Part shown: positions 14,581 to 30,664 of the stretch, one piece after another | Layout of the letters: each line of letters opens with the position of its first letter | Position numbering within the stretch: the first letter of the stretch is position 1 | Assembly: GCF_002078875.1 (NCBI RefSeq) | Contig: NC_034424.1 | Location: forward strand, 2,014,924 to 2,078,923 | Length of the DNA: 64,000 nucleotides | DNA from: Numida meleagris | Lineage: Eukaryota > Chordata > Aves > Galliformes > Numididae | Direction of reading: 5' to 3' | Notes under the pieces: generated by a model | What the model was told of the DNA's origin: nothing | Database searches by the model: none | What the model saw: only the letters and a program-made list of their open reading frames with translations | Program-made: the position numbers and the translations under genes

Positions 14581-16175
14581 CTTTTGTTCTAGCAAAACTT
14601 CTTGTCCTATCCAAAACGCTTCAGCTCCAGAGAACACAGCTGTGTCAGGCTCCAGTGATCCTACTTGTCCTGCAATTACTGGGGCGCCAGGTCCCATCAG
14701 GCACTGCCAGGGGAGGCCAATGGCTAATGGGAGCTCCCAGTGCCCCAGAGAAGGGGAGCTCTGTGGGCATCTGTCAGTTGTGGCTTTTCCTTGCTGGCTG
14801 GAGAGACATCTCCCTGCCTGCTTTGGAGTTGTTTTGCTTACTCCTGCTTACTCCTCTCCCTGTTCTTTGAGTCTGTATTTTGTTTTGCTGCTGAAGTAGC
14901 AGATGTTCTCATTATCTTCCAAAGAAATGTCTTGGCACCCCAGATACCACAAAGCAGCAAATCCTGGATGCATAAGGGTAGCAGCACAAACAGTACACTT
15001 GAGAGTACGTGTCCATCTATGCTTGCAAGCATGAGTGCCTCAAATGCTCTTTGGAAATTTGGCATTAACCTTTTAGAAGATTACAGCTGCTGCTGGATTT
15101 TTTTTTCCCCTGCTTAAATGAAAACCTGTTCGCTGCAAATGAGCATTGCTCTGTGTGTTCCTGACACCATCACCCTCTGCTGAACTGCCACAGGGTGTTG
15201 TGGCGAAACTGCTGACAATCCTATGAGAGATGCTGATGAAGGAAGGCAAAACTGCAGCAGCCGTGTGTGGTTTTTGTTTCATTTTCTTTCTGAGCTGCTC
15301 GTATCCCTGCATGGATAATAAGCAATGGTCATTTCTGGAACATTTGTTTATGGCTGCAATCATTATGAGATCTTTGCATTCACATCCAAGTCCCTCCAGG
15401 CGCTGGGTACCCATGCCACACAAACAGATCTCTCCGTTCAGCCTTTCAGGTGGCAGAGGATGATGGAGCATCTGGGCTCGTGCATAATCTGGTGCAGAGC
15501 TGGGAACTGTCTCGGGAGCATATGGCAGGGAAAATAACAGCAGTGCTTTCCACCTCCTGCAAGTGGTTCATCCACTGGGGAAAAGTGGGTTTGATTCTGA
15601 TTCATGGAACAAGTCGAAAAAGAAGTGGATAAAGCAAGCAGATCCTTCTGCAGCCTCTGGAAAGGGTGAAACTTCATAACATAAACAATCAGATCATATG
15701 GGTGATTATGCATGAAGAATATGTTTTTGAGCAAAGTTTTTTTTGGATGGTTTCCGTGTGCTATCGTGTCTTGCTGATGAGAGCATAAGGACTGTGGAAG
15801 AACTAACAATGCAATTACTGAGTGCAAAGTGATGCAGACCAGAGGGGCAGAGATGCTGACAGGTCTCTTGCTGGCTGTTGCCTGCATACGTTGCACTTTA
15901 ATTCAAACACAAGTACCTCAATGAGCCTTATAATTGCATTATAAAGCTCGATAGCGGTAAACACTTCCCAGTGTGTTCTCTGGAGTTATTCTTAAGATTT
16001 ATTCTTTCATTTTCTCCTGTCTCTTTGACTTTTCTCTGCACTAACCAGCCTGCAGCAGTCAATGCTGGCTCCTCACCCTCCTTGCTGTGCAAGAGCCATC
16101 TCTAGAAAAGAGGATGTTTTCCACATTTAAATCAATTTAAATACAGAATGTGGGCTGCTGTTCTTTCCTGGAAGA

Positions 16176-16695
16176 CAGAATCATAGAATCATTAAGGTTG
16201 GAAGAGACCTCTAAGATCATCAAGTCCAACCCCAACCCATTGCCACCGTGCCCACTGATCACGTCCCTCAGTGCCACATCTCCACGGTCCTGGAACACCT
16301 CCAGGGATGGTGATTCCACCACTCCCTGGGCAGCCTGTGCCAATGGCCAACTGCTCTTTCTTGTAAGAGATGTTTCCTAATACCCAGCCTGAACCTCCCT
16401 TGGCACAACCTGAGGCCATTTCCTCTCATCCTACTGCTGTCACCTGGGAGAAGAGGCTGACCCCCCACCTCACCACAACCTCCTTTCAGAGAGTTGTTGA
16501 GAGCAATAAGGTTTCCCCTGTGCCTCCTCTTCTCCATCCCAGTTCCCTCAGCCGCTCCCCATCACACTTGTGCTCCAGACCCCTCACAGCTCTGTTGCCC
16601 ATCTCTGGACACCTTCCATGGCCCTGACATCTTTCCTGCACTGAGCAGCCCAACACTGAGCACAGTACTCAACGTGCAGCCTCACTGAGGCTGAG
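16176..16695 (-). mobile_element. CR1 LINE 3' fragment of about 520 bp, reverse orientation
   Basis: Begins CAGAATCATAGAATCATTAA and runs through all the blocks seen at 14350-14580. It continues further into the element: GAGAAGAGGCTGACCCCCCA, CATCTCTGGACACCTTCCA, CAACACTGAGCACAGTACTC. It is the longest recognisable CR1 3' segment in the window. No intact reading frame survives in it. Confidence 0.92.
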
Positions 16696-18104
16696 TAAAA
16701 TTTCTTAACCTGTAGTTCATTTTATTGCCTTAAAACATCAGATGGGCACTACTACTGTTAGTTTTCACACCGCCAAAGGAAAGATTATCAAACTAATAGG
16801 ACAACAGCCCACTGAGCTTTCCAGCAAGGAGTTAGTTTGTAACTCAGCCAGGGGCAGCCTGAACTTGGCGTGTTGGTGGATGGCCAGAGCTGTGCAGAGA
16901 AGCATGGAGCTTGCTGGTAGGGAGGTGGTGTGGCACGCTCCTGGGAAGAACACCCTGCTGTCACCACCCATCTACGACTGCGGTGTTTGGTGTTACTGCA
17001 AGATGACACAGGGTGAGATCCTCACCCCTTCCGTGATTGGAGGTGTTGAAATGCCGACGAGCACACTCAGATCACTTGGCTGCCACAGCCAGAACATTTT
17101 GTTCGTGTAACTCAGCCATCTCCAAGGAGAGCCCGTGTGGGTCACCTGCTGTCACAGTGCTTGGTCCATGCAGGGCAGTGTGTGTCCTGGCCAGTCCTAT
17201 CACTGGGAGGCAACAGCGGATGACAGCAAAGGCCAACAGCACGCTGCCTTGCCTCGAGCCACCTAGAAACAAGGTTTGCAATCAGAGGAGTGTGAGCACA
17301 GCGTGAAGCAGGTAGCAGACAGCCCACGGCCATCACCATTTACCCTGCTTGCAGCAGTGCCTGTAGCTGTTGCTGAAGAACTCCCACGGATGCACGTGCT
17401 CAGCGCTGACCGGAGATTGCCTTTCCATCACTCCTTTCAACAGTGCTTCTACCTCGGGGGGAGAGCTTACATTAGGAATTGTTTCTTCTGTCAGCTTGCT
17501 ATTATTAAAACATTTGATTTTCTTCCAAGGTTTCAGAGCAGACTTGAAATGTAGCTGATAAAGGTGGAATGGATACAAATGAGTAGCTGTGCCCAAAACA
17601 TGATGCATGGAGGCAGATTAAGCCCTCTGCTGCAGGGAGACATGAAGTCGGAGTAAAATAAGGAGACTCAGTTTGGTAGTAAGGGCTTGGCTGTGCCTGA
17701 TGCTCTGAGTGGGGATGTAGGGACCTATTGCCAGCTGCACAGCTCCAAGGGGATGTGCTCCATCCACAAACACCACCATGCGCAACACGTTGTTACCGCA
17801 GTCAGTTGGGATCCTGAAGGTAATGAGTTCAGCTGGGATATTCAGGATAGCTCCAGGGAGTTGGGAGCCCAGTTCCTACTGATGATGGAACTGGGTATTA
17901 AGCCATGAAGTTCTAAAATCTCAGCCTTCATCCCTCGCAATGTCATTGCAAGCGAGATGCCCATGCTCAGTCCATTCTCGGTGTGCCCAGCTTTGTGCTC
18001 AGCCTGGTGCTTGGGAGTCGGTCCGTGTGCCCGTGGGCATCCTCTGGCCTTTCTCCTGCCTGCATGTGCTGTGGTGACTCTTCTTTCTGTGCCCCACTGC
18101 CCAG

Positions 18105-18314
18105 GGTCTCCTTTTGCCCGTGCCAGTTTGAAGAGTGGGAAGAACGAGAGCTCATCCTACTTCAGGAGGAAAGAGAAAATGTTCCGCTTCTTCATCCGGC
18201 GCATGGTGAAAGCTCAGAGCTTCTACTGGATCGTGCTCTGCGTGGTTGCCCTCAACACGCTCTGCGTCGCGATGGTGCACTACGATCAGCCAGAGAAACT
18301 CACCACGGCGCTGT
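18105..18314 (+). CDS. CACNA1B: CACNA1B exon 11: end of I-II linker, IIS1 and IIS1-S2 loop
   Basis: A 210-bp exon, phase 1/1. It begins [20 protein letters not shown], passes the basic cytoplasmic lead-in [18 protein letters not shown], and enters transmembrane segment IIS1 ([20 protein letters not shown]). It ends with the short extracellular loop [12 protein letters not shown] and the first base of a Tyr codon. These match Cav2.2 rather than Cav2.1 (for example [17 protein letters not shown] and LCVAMVHY). The acceptor is ACTGCCCAG and the donor TGTGAGTA. In the assembly two copies of the next exon follow (26064 and 34703). Confidence 0.97.
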
Positions 18315-20356
18315 GTGAGTACCAGGGGCTTCTTCTGCACCTTTCCTCTGGGTCTTGTGTTTTGGCTACTCACAGCACTGATGTCGCATCCTCGTGAGCT
18401 CTCTTTGTGGCTTCCTAGGTCTCCCTAGGAGCAGGGTCGCAAATGCATTAATGAATTGCTCTAGTAGGTTCACTGAGTCATATTTCATTGAGTCATGTAT
18501 TCATTGAGTCTTTCAGAAATAGACTACATCAGTAGTCTCATCTCATGGTTTGAGATGACACCTTACCTGAAACTCCAGATTCAACCACGTGTTAATCTGG
18601 TGATGTCAGAGAAGGGTTTGTTCTGTAGGAGGAACTGCAGAATTTGTGCCACTTTGCAGCTGATCTGCATCCATGGGTGTTCCTGCTGTGGACAAACCCA
18701 AAGCTCTGTCAGTGCTGGGATAACCGTATGTGCCATCACCAAGGCTACTTGGGAGGAGAAAACGTCTGTATGACTATACAGAATTATATGCTAATTTATA
18801 GCACTTTTAGCAATTACTTGCGTATTCCTTAACAGGCTGCAAATTTATGGAAGAGCTTTTTTGATAATCGTGTCTTCCTTAAATAAACGGATAAACGTCA
18901 GGAAGCCTTTCGTGAAGATACATGGAGTAGTGATAGAAATGACATCACGGAGTGGATTTATTACTCTTGTAGAAAAGCTATATTTTAGCTTGTTTCCTGG
19001 GGTCACCTGCCAGTTTAAGGCTTCAGATGGTTGATAGGTTCTTTTGAAGTATGATTTGTTATTTTTTAATTGCCCATTGTTCTGTCTCGCGATAAAAAAT
19101 TCAATCAATGCAGCTTTCTGCAACCAGTGCCCGTACACGTCATGGTGTTACGCTGAGGCAGCAGAGTGGCTCATGAAGCCTTTTGTTAAAAAAAAAAATG
19201 GAATAATGTGGATAGAGCTTTTATTTTAATGAAGATTGCAGGCTGTGACTACTGGGGCTGGAAAACTTGTTTGAATGTATAGGATCACGATAACACTAAG
19301 TGTGGGACTCCACAAGCTTTGCCTTTGGAAGGCAGGGGATGGAAGGTTTGTTTCTGGAAGACAGAGCTATAACATCAGCCATCACTGAGTCTATCAAACA
19401 GCCAAAAACACATCTTTATTCAGATGGGGAAGTTCAGAATTTGAGTAAGACTTCTAAAGCAAGAAAAAAGAAGTGGGGAAAAAAATATTTCAAACAGTCT
19501 AACTTAATAACTGTGGCTTAGATCATTAAAGTTACTTATCTACCTAATTTTCATTGATTTCTATATAAATTACATATTCAAATATTTCTAGACCCAGATC
19601 TTCAGGTCTTGCATTATTGTAAAGAAGCAAACTTTTGAAGTTTTTCTTTTGTAGACCTAAGGGGTCAGGAATACTAGCTGCTCTGACTTCAAAAAACACC
19701 CTATTAATGTTTGCTGAAATATTTAATACCGACAGGTAACTGAAGTTATAATGAAATGCATAAGAAGGACAGAAGCTCCTTTCAACTATTTCTCTTGCAA
19801 GATTTAGACTGAAAAGACAGACCACACAGAGAAATCAGTCTTGCTTATTCATTGCCCAAATTTAACATTGGAAAGCTAGATTGGCAGAGTAATTAGCAGT
19901 GTGAAGCTTAGGATTTCCTCTTGAATTAGGACTAAATATCTGGAAAAAAGTAACACTTTAAGTCTTTCAACTTAGAAAGGAAGAATACAGATTTCCAAAC
20001 TCTCTTTTGGGAACACCTTACACAGTAACATTTCTAAGAGGACATTAAGAAAGTTGTGAGCCAGCAACTTCTGCTTAATGTTCATCTGGGAGCTGAAAGA
20101 GTTGCTTGTGTTGATTATAATGAAATTCCCTCCAGGTGGGAATTGTATTTGGTACAGCAGCCATTAATTAGGTTCCCAACCGACCTCAGCTGCAGACAAG
20201 AAGAAGGGAGTGTTGTAATTGTGTTGTGCCTGGAATCAGGGACCAGGGTAGATCCATCTTTTAGGAGCTGTGAAATTCCCCTAACATCAAGTTTGCAAAT
20301 TACATTCAGAAAAATGTGGGTGGCAAACTTCAATTTCTTGATGATAGGATGCTCTT

Positions 20357-20526
20357 GCCCAGAGAAGTTGTGGGTGCTCCATCCCTGGGGATCAGGTTGG
20401 ATGGGGCCCTGGGCAGCCTCATCTGGTGCCTGATTCAGTGGTTGGCAAACCTGCCCGTGGAAAGGGGCTGGATCTGTATGATCCTTGAGGTCCCTTCCAA
20501 TGCAAGACATTCTAGGATTCGATGAT
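20357..20526 (+). mobile_element. CR1 LINE 3'-end fragment, forward orientation, spanning the duplication start
   Basis: Blocks GCCCAGAGAAGTTGTGGGTG, GGATGGGGCCCTGGGCAGCC and ATGATCCTTGAGGTCCCTTC identify a CR1 tail ending in ATTCTAGGATTCGATGAT. The 8.5-kb duplicated segment starts inside it at 20478, at the ATGATCC motif; only the bases from that point recur after the N gap. Confidence 0.9.
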
Positions 20527-21867
20527 AACACCTAGCCAAGAGCAAGTGTTACTGTTGAGTTCTCACCTTCATGGGGGATGTTACTGTTTTCGTAGCAGAA
20601 TCGTTCCTGCTTATCTAAAATTTATTGTTGAGTACAAGGAATTTTATGCCTTAAGTTACAGTGGGCCATGTGTGGACTAACTGGTTGTTTCATTGTTGCT
20701 TTCGTACTAAGACTGGGCTTGGTTCCTCTCCCTCCTGTGTACACTGACCACAGCCATCCTGGTTAACCTGGATGGTTAACACATTTGTGAACAAGCCTAT
20801 CTGCAGTTCAGCCTTTGAGGAGTGCTCCTTGAAAGCGCTCTTCTGCCCAAGATTCGTTCACAAATCCTTTAGGTACAGGCAGAACAAGGTATTACAAAAC
20901 CAGGGGATTTTAAATAGCTTCTGGAAATACTTGGCAAAATCCTTGAACTGTACAAGTGACAGAGTTTAGGAGTGGCTTTACAGTTAATCCATGGTGAGGG
21001 AACTTCACCGCAGAGGAGCAGGGCTTGGCTGATCAGATGCAGAGTGACTGAAGCAGCCAGTGCTAATGAGGTTGTTGCATGGAAGGTGCTCAGAAATGGG
21101 CCAGTGAGGAGTTGTGTGAACTGTGGCAGAGGGATAGGAGTGCAGTGAAGTCTGAGAGGATCTGTTAAACCCTGCAACTCTACCAGGCACCTCTAATTCA
21201 ATTATGCCTGTCCCTCTGGGGGAACATTTAATTACATTACAAATTAATTTTACTTAAAGAATGGCGGGTTAAAACCTTGCAGGTATGCACTGATTTATTT
21301 TTCCCGTGGCCTTTTCTTTTTTAACTTTTCTGCTGTTGAATTGTTCTGATTAGCTTTCTCCACTTGATATTCCATGTTGCTTTGAAAAGGGAACAGTAGG
21401 AACTTTACAAAGGGGCTTGGAATTTATTTAGTCTTATTGAAAGAGCAGGCTATTCGCCCTGATGAGAAATTTCTGGTATTCCTGAGGTACGGTGAATAAC
21501 AGGACATACTTCATGCCCTCATGGTTATCTCCAAATTAAATTGGAAGTTTTCCTTCCCTGTATGGGAAGGACTTCAGTGCCACGTTGCAGTAAGTTTTCT
21601 CAATACTGCACATGGGTACATGGCGTGTGCTGTTCCTCAGAGCATGGACTGTCAATTAAACAAGTTTCAGTTCTCTGTAGAAGGCTGTCTCCCATAAAGC
21701 ATGCCATGATCATCATTTGTTTGCACTTATTTCCACCAATTCTGGCAGGAAAGAACTCTATAATGTAGCATAGAAAAGCATCACTTGAGGTCTAGTTGCA
21801 GAAAAGATGCATCTTCATCAGTAAGGACAACAAAACATAAAGTCTGTCATGTGGGCACATAGTGGGG

Positions 21868-22025
21868 ATCACAGAATCATGGAATGATTGGGTTGGAAGC
21901 GACCTGAAAGATCATCCAGTCCTGACCCCTGACACAGGCTGGTTGCCCCCCACTAGATCAGGCTGCCCAGGGCCCCATCCAGCCTGGCCTTGGGCACCTC
22001 CAAGGGGTGAGGGACGTGGAGCTCC
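21868..22025 (-). mobile_element. CR1 LINE 3'-end fragment, reverse orientation (copy 1)
   Basis: ATCACAGAATCATGGAATGA, GATCATCCAGTCCTGACCCC and AGATCAGGCTGCCCAGGGCC mark a reversed CR1 tail. The same element recurs at 30507-30664 within copy 2 of the large direct repeat. Confidence 0.9.
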
Positions 22026-25000
22026 TTGGCATCCCCAAGACAGGTTTTAGGAACTGTGGTGAGAAGGATTTTGGGTTAAATCGGTATGTTTTCCCTTGGG
22101 AGGAGGGACCATTCTCACCAGGCTTCTCTTTGCCTATGGTTGCCCCAGTGAAGCGACTCTCTCTGGATTTCTCTGTCTAATGCTGCAGGGATCTTCAGCT
22201 TGCTCCTCAATTTGTCTAAAAATGAGTTCCATAATGCCTCCTTTCTGATAAGTACAATATTTGAAAACAGTGTTTTAGACATTATGGCCTGAGAACATCT
22301 TCTCAGCGTGCTGTGCTATGTTGAATCCTGTGTTTGATGCAATTAGGCCTTGTTGATGATATTGTGTTTGCCTTTGAAGTAGATAGCCAGCTCCCTCTGG
22401 ATATAAATATGCAGCATGTGCAGTTGCAAAGAAAAGGCTTTCTGAAACGAGCATATTTATTTATGTCTGCCGAACATTTCACGTCTGCCTTGTCAGAGGG
22501 AGAAGTTGTAATTCACTGAGGTTCTCCTCCTGGTTGGTTTAATGTACAAGGAGAAAGAGAAAAGGAAACAGAAGTGGCAGGCTCAACACCTGCTCTTAAT
22601 GACACCAGACTTGGATTGATCCAGGGCAGAAATGGAATTAATCTATTGGTGATTGACAAAAAAGAGCCACTAAATTTCTAACTCAAAAGTTTGGGGCAAA
22701 AAGATACTAACATGGCCTTTGCCAAAAGTACAAATTTCAAATTAAATAAGAGTCTTAATATCAAACTTTTTAACTTAAATTACATTATAAAATGCTTCTG
22801 TTTAAGGCAGATTAAATTACTTGTGGGGTCCAAACACCAGGAGGTCCAAACAACAAAATTGCTTTTTCAATTAAATGGGCAGGGCCACATCAGAAGGAAT
22901 CACATATCTGATCCGTCAGCTGTAGAAGCTGATTCACTCTGAGTTAATTCCTTGTGTCCAAGGAATTCACTGTGTTCACGTTCTCCTCCATCCTCTGTCC
23001 TCGCACTGCTGTGGTGTGTGATGAAATACAGCTATCCTGCCTGTTTTGAGCTCTGCTCCAGATGGAAGTCAACAGCCGTGAAAGGATGAGATGGGTTCTT
23101 CTTTCAAGGGCGACAGAAGGAAGTTGTTTCTTGGATATTATGAGTTTCCTGTGTTTTTATATCAATTATTGTTTGATTCTGTTTTACTTTGGGCATTTGC
23201 TGGCAGATTTTCTCCCATAATAATCTAGAATTGCATGTGTGTGAGCACAGAATGTATCAGTCCGATGATGAAACACTGCACTGGGTAATACTGGCTTTTT
23301 CGTTCATGCTTCACTGGATGGGTGGTTGAATATTAATCCTTCTTTCCTTCCTCCTTTCTCTTCTTGTGAAATGATTGCTGTTATTTTAGCAAAGTGCACT
23401 GAGATCTGTTAGAGAAAACTGCAATTAAAATTCTACCTAGAAATTCATTATTCAGTGAAAGAATATTGGGTGTACCTGAAAGGTAATCCTTAATGTTGGG
23501 TCTGGAGGGTAAATAGGATGAGAAACTCCCTATGAAGGGGACATACAAAAAGCACGTGAAGGCTGTGTGCAGCACTTTCTGTTGGCCTGCTCTACAATCT
23601 CTTGCAACAATTCTAAGTTTGGTCTGCCAGCAAGGCCACCAGTTGCAGTGCATGGCTTTGACATCAGTCCTCACGATAGGAGGACTTTACATTGAAGTCA
23701 TTCAAACAAACACCATGCTGAGCTCTGCTGAGCATGAAACCTAAGACACAAGTGCTAACTTCTCAGCAAGGGAACAACTCTGTAAACAGCATAAAATGCT
23801 GCTGCAAGATTTCCCTCTGGGCTATTGGGCAGAACGGGTGACAGCAGCGGCATCATTTCTTCCTCACCCAGGGAAGATGCATTTGCTTTGCTAAGGGAGT
23901 TTTGCCTCCTGTTTATTACCATTTCCAAAGTCTACAGGATGCAGAATGGATGTGCAGGGTGGAAGTTCAGGGTCTGGCTTGGAAGCTACATTGTAAATGT
24001 CTAATTTACAGGGCCAGCGATTAATAATTTAAACATTCTTGCTGTTTGCAATCTTTTTTGTGTGTGTACAAGGAAATTCGTTACCATTGAACGCGTTTTT
24101 TGGTTTTGTTTCAATTTTGTATTCTTATATTTTTGGTGACTCACGTCATGCTTGAGATTTAGTTCATCAGGTCCCTTCCTTGCCTTCTGCATTTGGACTG
24201 TAAGATGTTTTGTCAATGTAATTAGATGATTGCCATTGGGATTGCTTGTGTTGTAAACACCTTTTTGCTCACTGATCTATCTGCCAGGAAGAAGTATAGA
24301 GGCACGGTGTAGCAGGAAGGTGTTTCTCCTAGCAGGTTCCATGCGTTAAGGAAGGCAGAGGTGTTGCCCCTTCATCTCTGTGCCATCTTGGTGCTCTGTG
24401 AGCATGGAGATCCAACCAACGGAGCCTACCTGTTGGTAGGAAAAAGGCTGAGAAGTCTGCACACCCCATACTTTGCCATCTTATTCCTCAACTCTGAACG
24501 CTTTGCCCTTGGTAGTCTCCTTTAAGGCTATTACTCCTACTTTCAAGGAGGCTGTTACATGGTGTAGTTAATGCCCTCATGATGTTCCCTCCCTTACTGC
24601 AAATGTTGGCAGAAGTGCCCTTGTAGGCTCCCTGCTGAAGCATTAATAAAACCTCTCTCATCTAGCTAATGCTTCCTGGATTTCAGTTAACATAATGCCC
24701 ATGATATTTCATGACTTTCTTTGATATAAAATGTAAAACCCCTTTTTACTTTTTGATAATGGAAGTTGTATTTTTCAAGCAATTGCACAAGGCAAGCAGC
24801 AGTGTGAGATGAACCTGGGCCAAAAGCTCTTAGGAGGAAAGTGCAAGGCTGAGAACTGAGCAAAGCCCACGTCTGAAAGGAGCCCCGTGCTCTCCCTTCT
24901 CTTTCCCCACACTCATTGGCTGAAGCCATGCGTTCCAGGTGTACAAAACACATGGGATATGGGATTTCTTAACTGAAACATTCCTTGTTGCAATGTGCAT

Positions 25001-26063
25001 CCACTGCCACTTTGCTGTCAGCGTGCAGCTTTGAGAAAGGCTTGGCACCATCTCTTTACAACTCCTGGAACCATAAAACTTGAATTAGAGGAGAAGCCTT
25101 CCTTGCAGCATCTGCACTGCTGCAGATGTGAGAAATCCTGTGCTTAAGCAACACCTCAGCTCTCTGCCTTCTGAAGTCTGACTCTTTCTGTCAACGTTTC
25201 TCTACAGGAAGAGGTTTGCTGTATGCTATTTGGTTTATTTTGGAATCATTGAGGGGATTTTTGCCCTTTTAATATTTGTTCTTTAATAATATTGCGTTGT
25301 TGCTGTTGCTCCTTGACTCACCAACTGGCGTAACTTACAACACCGAACACGTTTCCTGTAGCTTCAAGTCCTAAAAACCTGATACAGAAATAGAAAACTC
25401 CAACTATGTTCTTCCTGCCCTTTGTTTCATCAGACGTGATACATTTTCCCATCAAAAGCATGGCAGCCTTTTGCCTGTGATATGCGAGGCAGGAGGAAAC
25501 TGAACTTGCTCTTCCAGAATTATGGTTGTGCAGGCGTAATAGGAACCAAAGCGGCTGCGTGCTAACAGCAGACCCAACACCTCTGAGCCTGAGCTCACAG
25601 AGGCAGCAGCTCTGTTGGGTAAGAAGGTATTTTTATCGTGAGAGAACGTTATAAAAGCTTACACCCCACTTCCAAAAATGCCCGTCTCACGTCGGCACGA
25701 ATGTCCCAAACACGCATTTGCAAAACGTTATCTGTGCAATTAAATTAGACCTTTGGGAATTTTAGATCCAGAACTCTCTTTTGAAATTCCTTTACGGAGA
25801 GGTTTAGAGTATTATTTAACGCTCATACCAACCTTCCCACAGTACACGTGCAACATTGCCCTCCCAGCTCCTGAAGTCTGAATGCAGCTCATGTGCATAT
25901 AGAAATATATGAAACCCTCCTCAGGGTCGTGTTTGCCATTGCAAAGGGATTTTCTTCTGGCAGGAGGAATTCTGCACTGTGAAAAACGACTGTTGTTCCC
26001 TGCATGAAGAGATCTGCCCACTGAGGTCTCGTGGACTAATTTAATCTCTTTTCCGGTTCCTAG

Positions 26064-26176
26064 ATTTCGCCGAGTTTGTTTTTCTGGGTCTGTTTCTTAC
26101 TGAGATGTCTTTGAAGATGTATGGGCTGGGGCCAAGAAATTACTTCCATTCCTCATTCAACTGCTTTGACTTTGGG
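26064..26176 (+). CDS. CACNA1B: CACNA1B exon 12, copy 1: IIS2 and S2-S3 linker
   Basis: A 113-bp exon, entering after the first base of a split Tyr codon and leaving in phase 0. It encodes [21 protein letters not shown] then [36 protein letters not shown] is transmembrane helix IIS2 with the conserved acidic Glu that serves as a countercharge in the voltage sensor. [13 protein letters not shown] leads into S3. The acceptor is GGTTCCTAG and the donor GGGGTGAG. An identical copy is at 34703-34815. Only one can be used per mRNA without a frame problem, and this copy or the other is probably an assembly duplicate. Confidence 0.95.
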
Positions 26177-28745
<2,569 letters not shown>

Positions 28746-28988
28746 TAAGTCCAGCTCCCATCTCCTCACCTTAGGCACCATGTGAAGCCACCCCATGGGT
28801 GGGGGAAGGAAGGGAACTGCAGGTGCAGAGTTGTCCTTCCCTTGGCTGAGCAGTCTGAGCTTCTGCCAGTCAGAAGTTAGGGAGCTCCTAGAAAGTTGCA
28901 CCTTTGAGGACTTTTAACAGCTTTTTTTTTTTTTTTTTCCTGCACCTTTATGTGCAGGTTTGTCTGACTCTTTTTCAGCCATTTTCAT

Positions 28989-29016
28989 GGAATCACAGAA
29001 TGGTTTGGGCTGGAAG
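28989..29016 (-). mobile_element. CR1 fragment cut off by the gap, reverse orientation
   Basis: GGAATCACAGAATGGTTTGGGCTGGAAG is the first 28 bases of the reversed CR1 seen complete at 37637-37975 in copy 2. The contig ends here. Confidence 0.9.
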
Positions 29017-29116
29017 NNNNNNNNNNNNNNNNNNNNNNNNNNNNNNNNNNNNNNNNNNNNNNNNNNNNNNNNNNNNNNNNNNNNNNNNNNNNNNNNNNNN
29101 NNNNNNNNNNNNNNNN
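29017..29116. other. Assembly gap of exactly 100 N
   Basis: One hundred consecutive N, the usual convention for a gap of unknown or negative size. Left of it copy 1 stops inside a reversed CR1; right of it copy 2 starts inside a forward CR1. Confidence 0.99.
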
Positions 29117-29165
29117 ATGATCCTTGAGGTCCCTTCCAATGCAAGACATTCTAGGATTCGATGAT
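29117..29165 (+). mobile_element. CR1 3' tip, forward orientation (copy 2 start)
   Basis: Begins ATGATCCTTGAGGTCCCTTC directly after the gap and corresponds to 20478-20526. The upstream part of the element is missing on this side. Confidence 0.9.
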
Positions 29166-30506
29166 AACACCTAGCCAAGAGCAAGTGTTACTGTTGAGTT
29201 CTCACCTTCATGGGGGATGTTACTGTTTTCGTAGCAGAATCGTTCCTGCTTATCTAAAATTTATTGTTGAGTACAAGGAATTTTATGCCTTAAGTTACAG
29301 TGGGCCATGTGTGGACTAACTGGTTGTTTCATTGTTGCTTTCGTAGTAAGACTGGGCTTGGTTCCCCTCCCTCCTGTGTACACTGACCACAGCCATCCTG
29401 GTTAACCTGGATGGTTAACACATTTGTGAACAAGCCTATCTGCAGTTCAGGCTTTGAGGAGTGCTCCTTGAAAGCGCTCTTCTGCCCAAGATTCGTTCAC
29501 AAATCCTTTAGGTACAGGCAGAACAAGGTATTACAAAACCAGGGGATTTTAAATAGCTTCTGGAAATACTTGGCAAAATCCTTGAACTGTACAAGTGACA
29601 GAGTTTAGGAGTGGCTTTACAGTTAATCCACGGTGAGGGAACTTCACCGCAGAGGAGCAGGGCTTGGCTGATCAGATGCAGAGTGACTGAAGCAGCCAGT
29701 GCTAATGAGGTTGTTGCATGGAAGGTGCTCAGAAATGGGCCAGTGAGGAGTTGTGTGAACTGTGGCAGAGGGATAGGAGTGCAGTGAAGTCTGAGAGGAT
29801 CTGTTAAACCCTGCAACTCTACCAGGCACCTCTAATTCAATTATGCCTGTCCCTCTGGGGGAACATTTAATTACATTACAAATTAATTTTACTTAAAGAA
29901 TGGCGGGTTAAAACCTTGCAGGTATGCACTGATTTATTTTTCCCGTGGCCTTTTCTTTTTTAACTTTTCTGCTGTTGAATTGTTCTGATTAGCTTTCTCC
30001 ACTTGATATTCCATGTTGCTTTGAAAAGGGAACAGTAGGAACTTTACAAAGGGGCTTGGAATTTATTTAGTCTTATTGAAAGAGCAGGCTATTCGCCCTG
30101 ATGAGAAATTTCTGGTATTCCTGAGGTACGGTGAATAACAGGACATACTTCATGCCCTCATGGTTATCTCCAAATTAAATTGGAAGTTTTCCTTCCCTGT
30201 ATGGGAAGGACTTCAGTGCCACGTTGCAGTAAGTTTTCTCAATACTGCACATGGGTACATGGCGTGTGCTGTTCCTCAGAGCATGGACTGTCAATTAAAC
30301 AAGTTTCAGTTCTCTGTAGAAGGCTGTCTCCCATAAAGCATGCCATGATCATCATTTGTTTGCACTTATTTCCACCAATTCTGGCAGGAAAGAACTCTAT
30401 AATGTAGCATAGAAAAGCATCACTTGAGGTCTAGTTGCAGAAAAGATGCATCTTCATCAGTAAGGACAACAAAACATAAAGTCTGTCATGTGGGCACATA
30501 GTGGGG

Positions 30507-30664
30507 ATCACAGAATCATGGAATGATTGGGTTGGAAGCGACCTGAAAGATCATCCAGTCCTGACCCCTGACACAGGCTGGTTGCCCCCCACTAGATCAG
30601 GCTGCCCAGGGCCCCATCCAGCCTGGCCTTGGGCACCTCCAAGGGGTGAGGGACGTGGAGCTCC
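30507..30664 (-). mobile_element. CR1 LINE 3'-end fragment, reverse orientation (copy 2)
   Basis: Same element as 21868-22025, at the constant offset of 8639. Its identical truncation shows it was duplicated, or sequenced twice, with the surrounding DNA. Confidence 0.9.

Larger units (their letters stand above)
13790..18104 (+). other. CACNA1B: CACNA1B intron 10 (about 4.3 kb)
   Basis: Contains two reverse-oriented CR1 fragments (14350-14580 and 16176-16695). Between and after them I see only unstructured intron and short chance open frames. It ends in the pyrimidine-rich acceptor region GCCCCACTGCCCAG. Confidence 0.8.
18315..26063 (+). other. CACNA1B: CACNA1B intron 11 (about 7.7 kb)
   Basis: Precedes the first copy of exon 12. 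It contains CR1 fragments at 20357-20526 and 21868-22025. From 20478 onward its sequence recurs after the gap, offset by 8639. No further exon-like block is evident; a gene-sized coding region is absent on both strands. Confidence 0.8.
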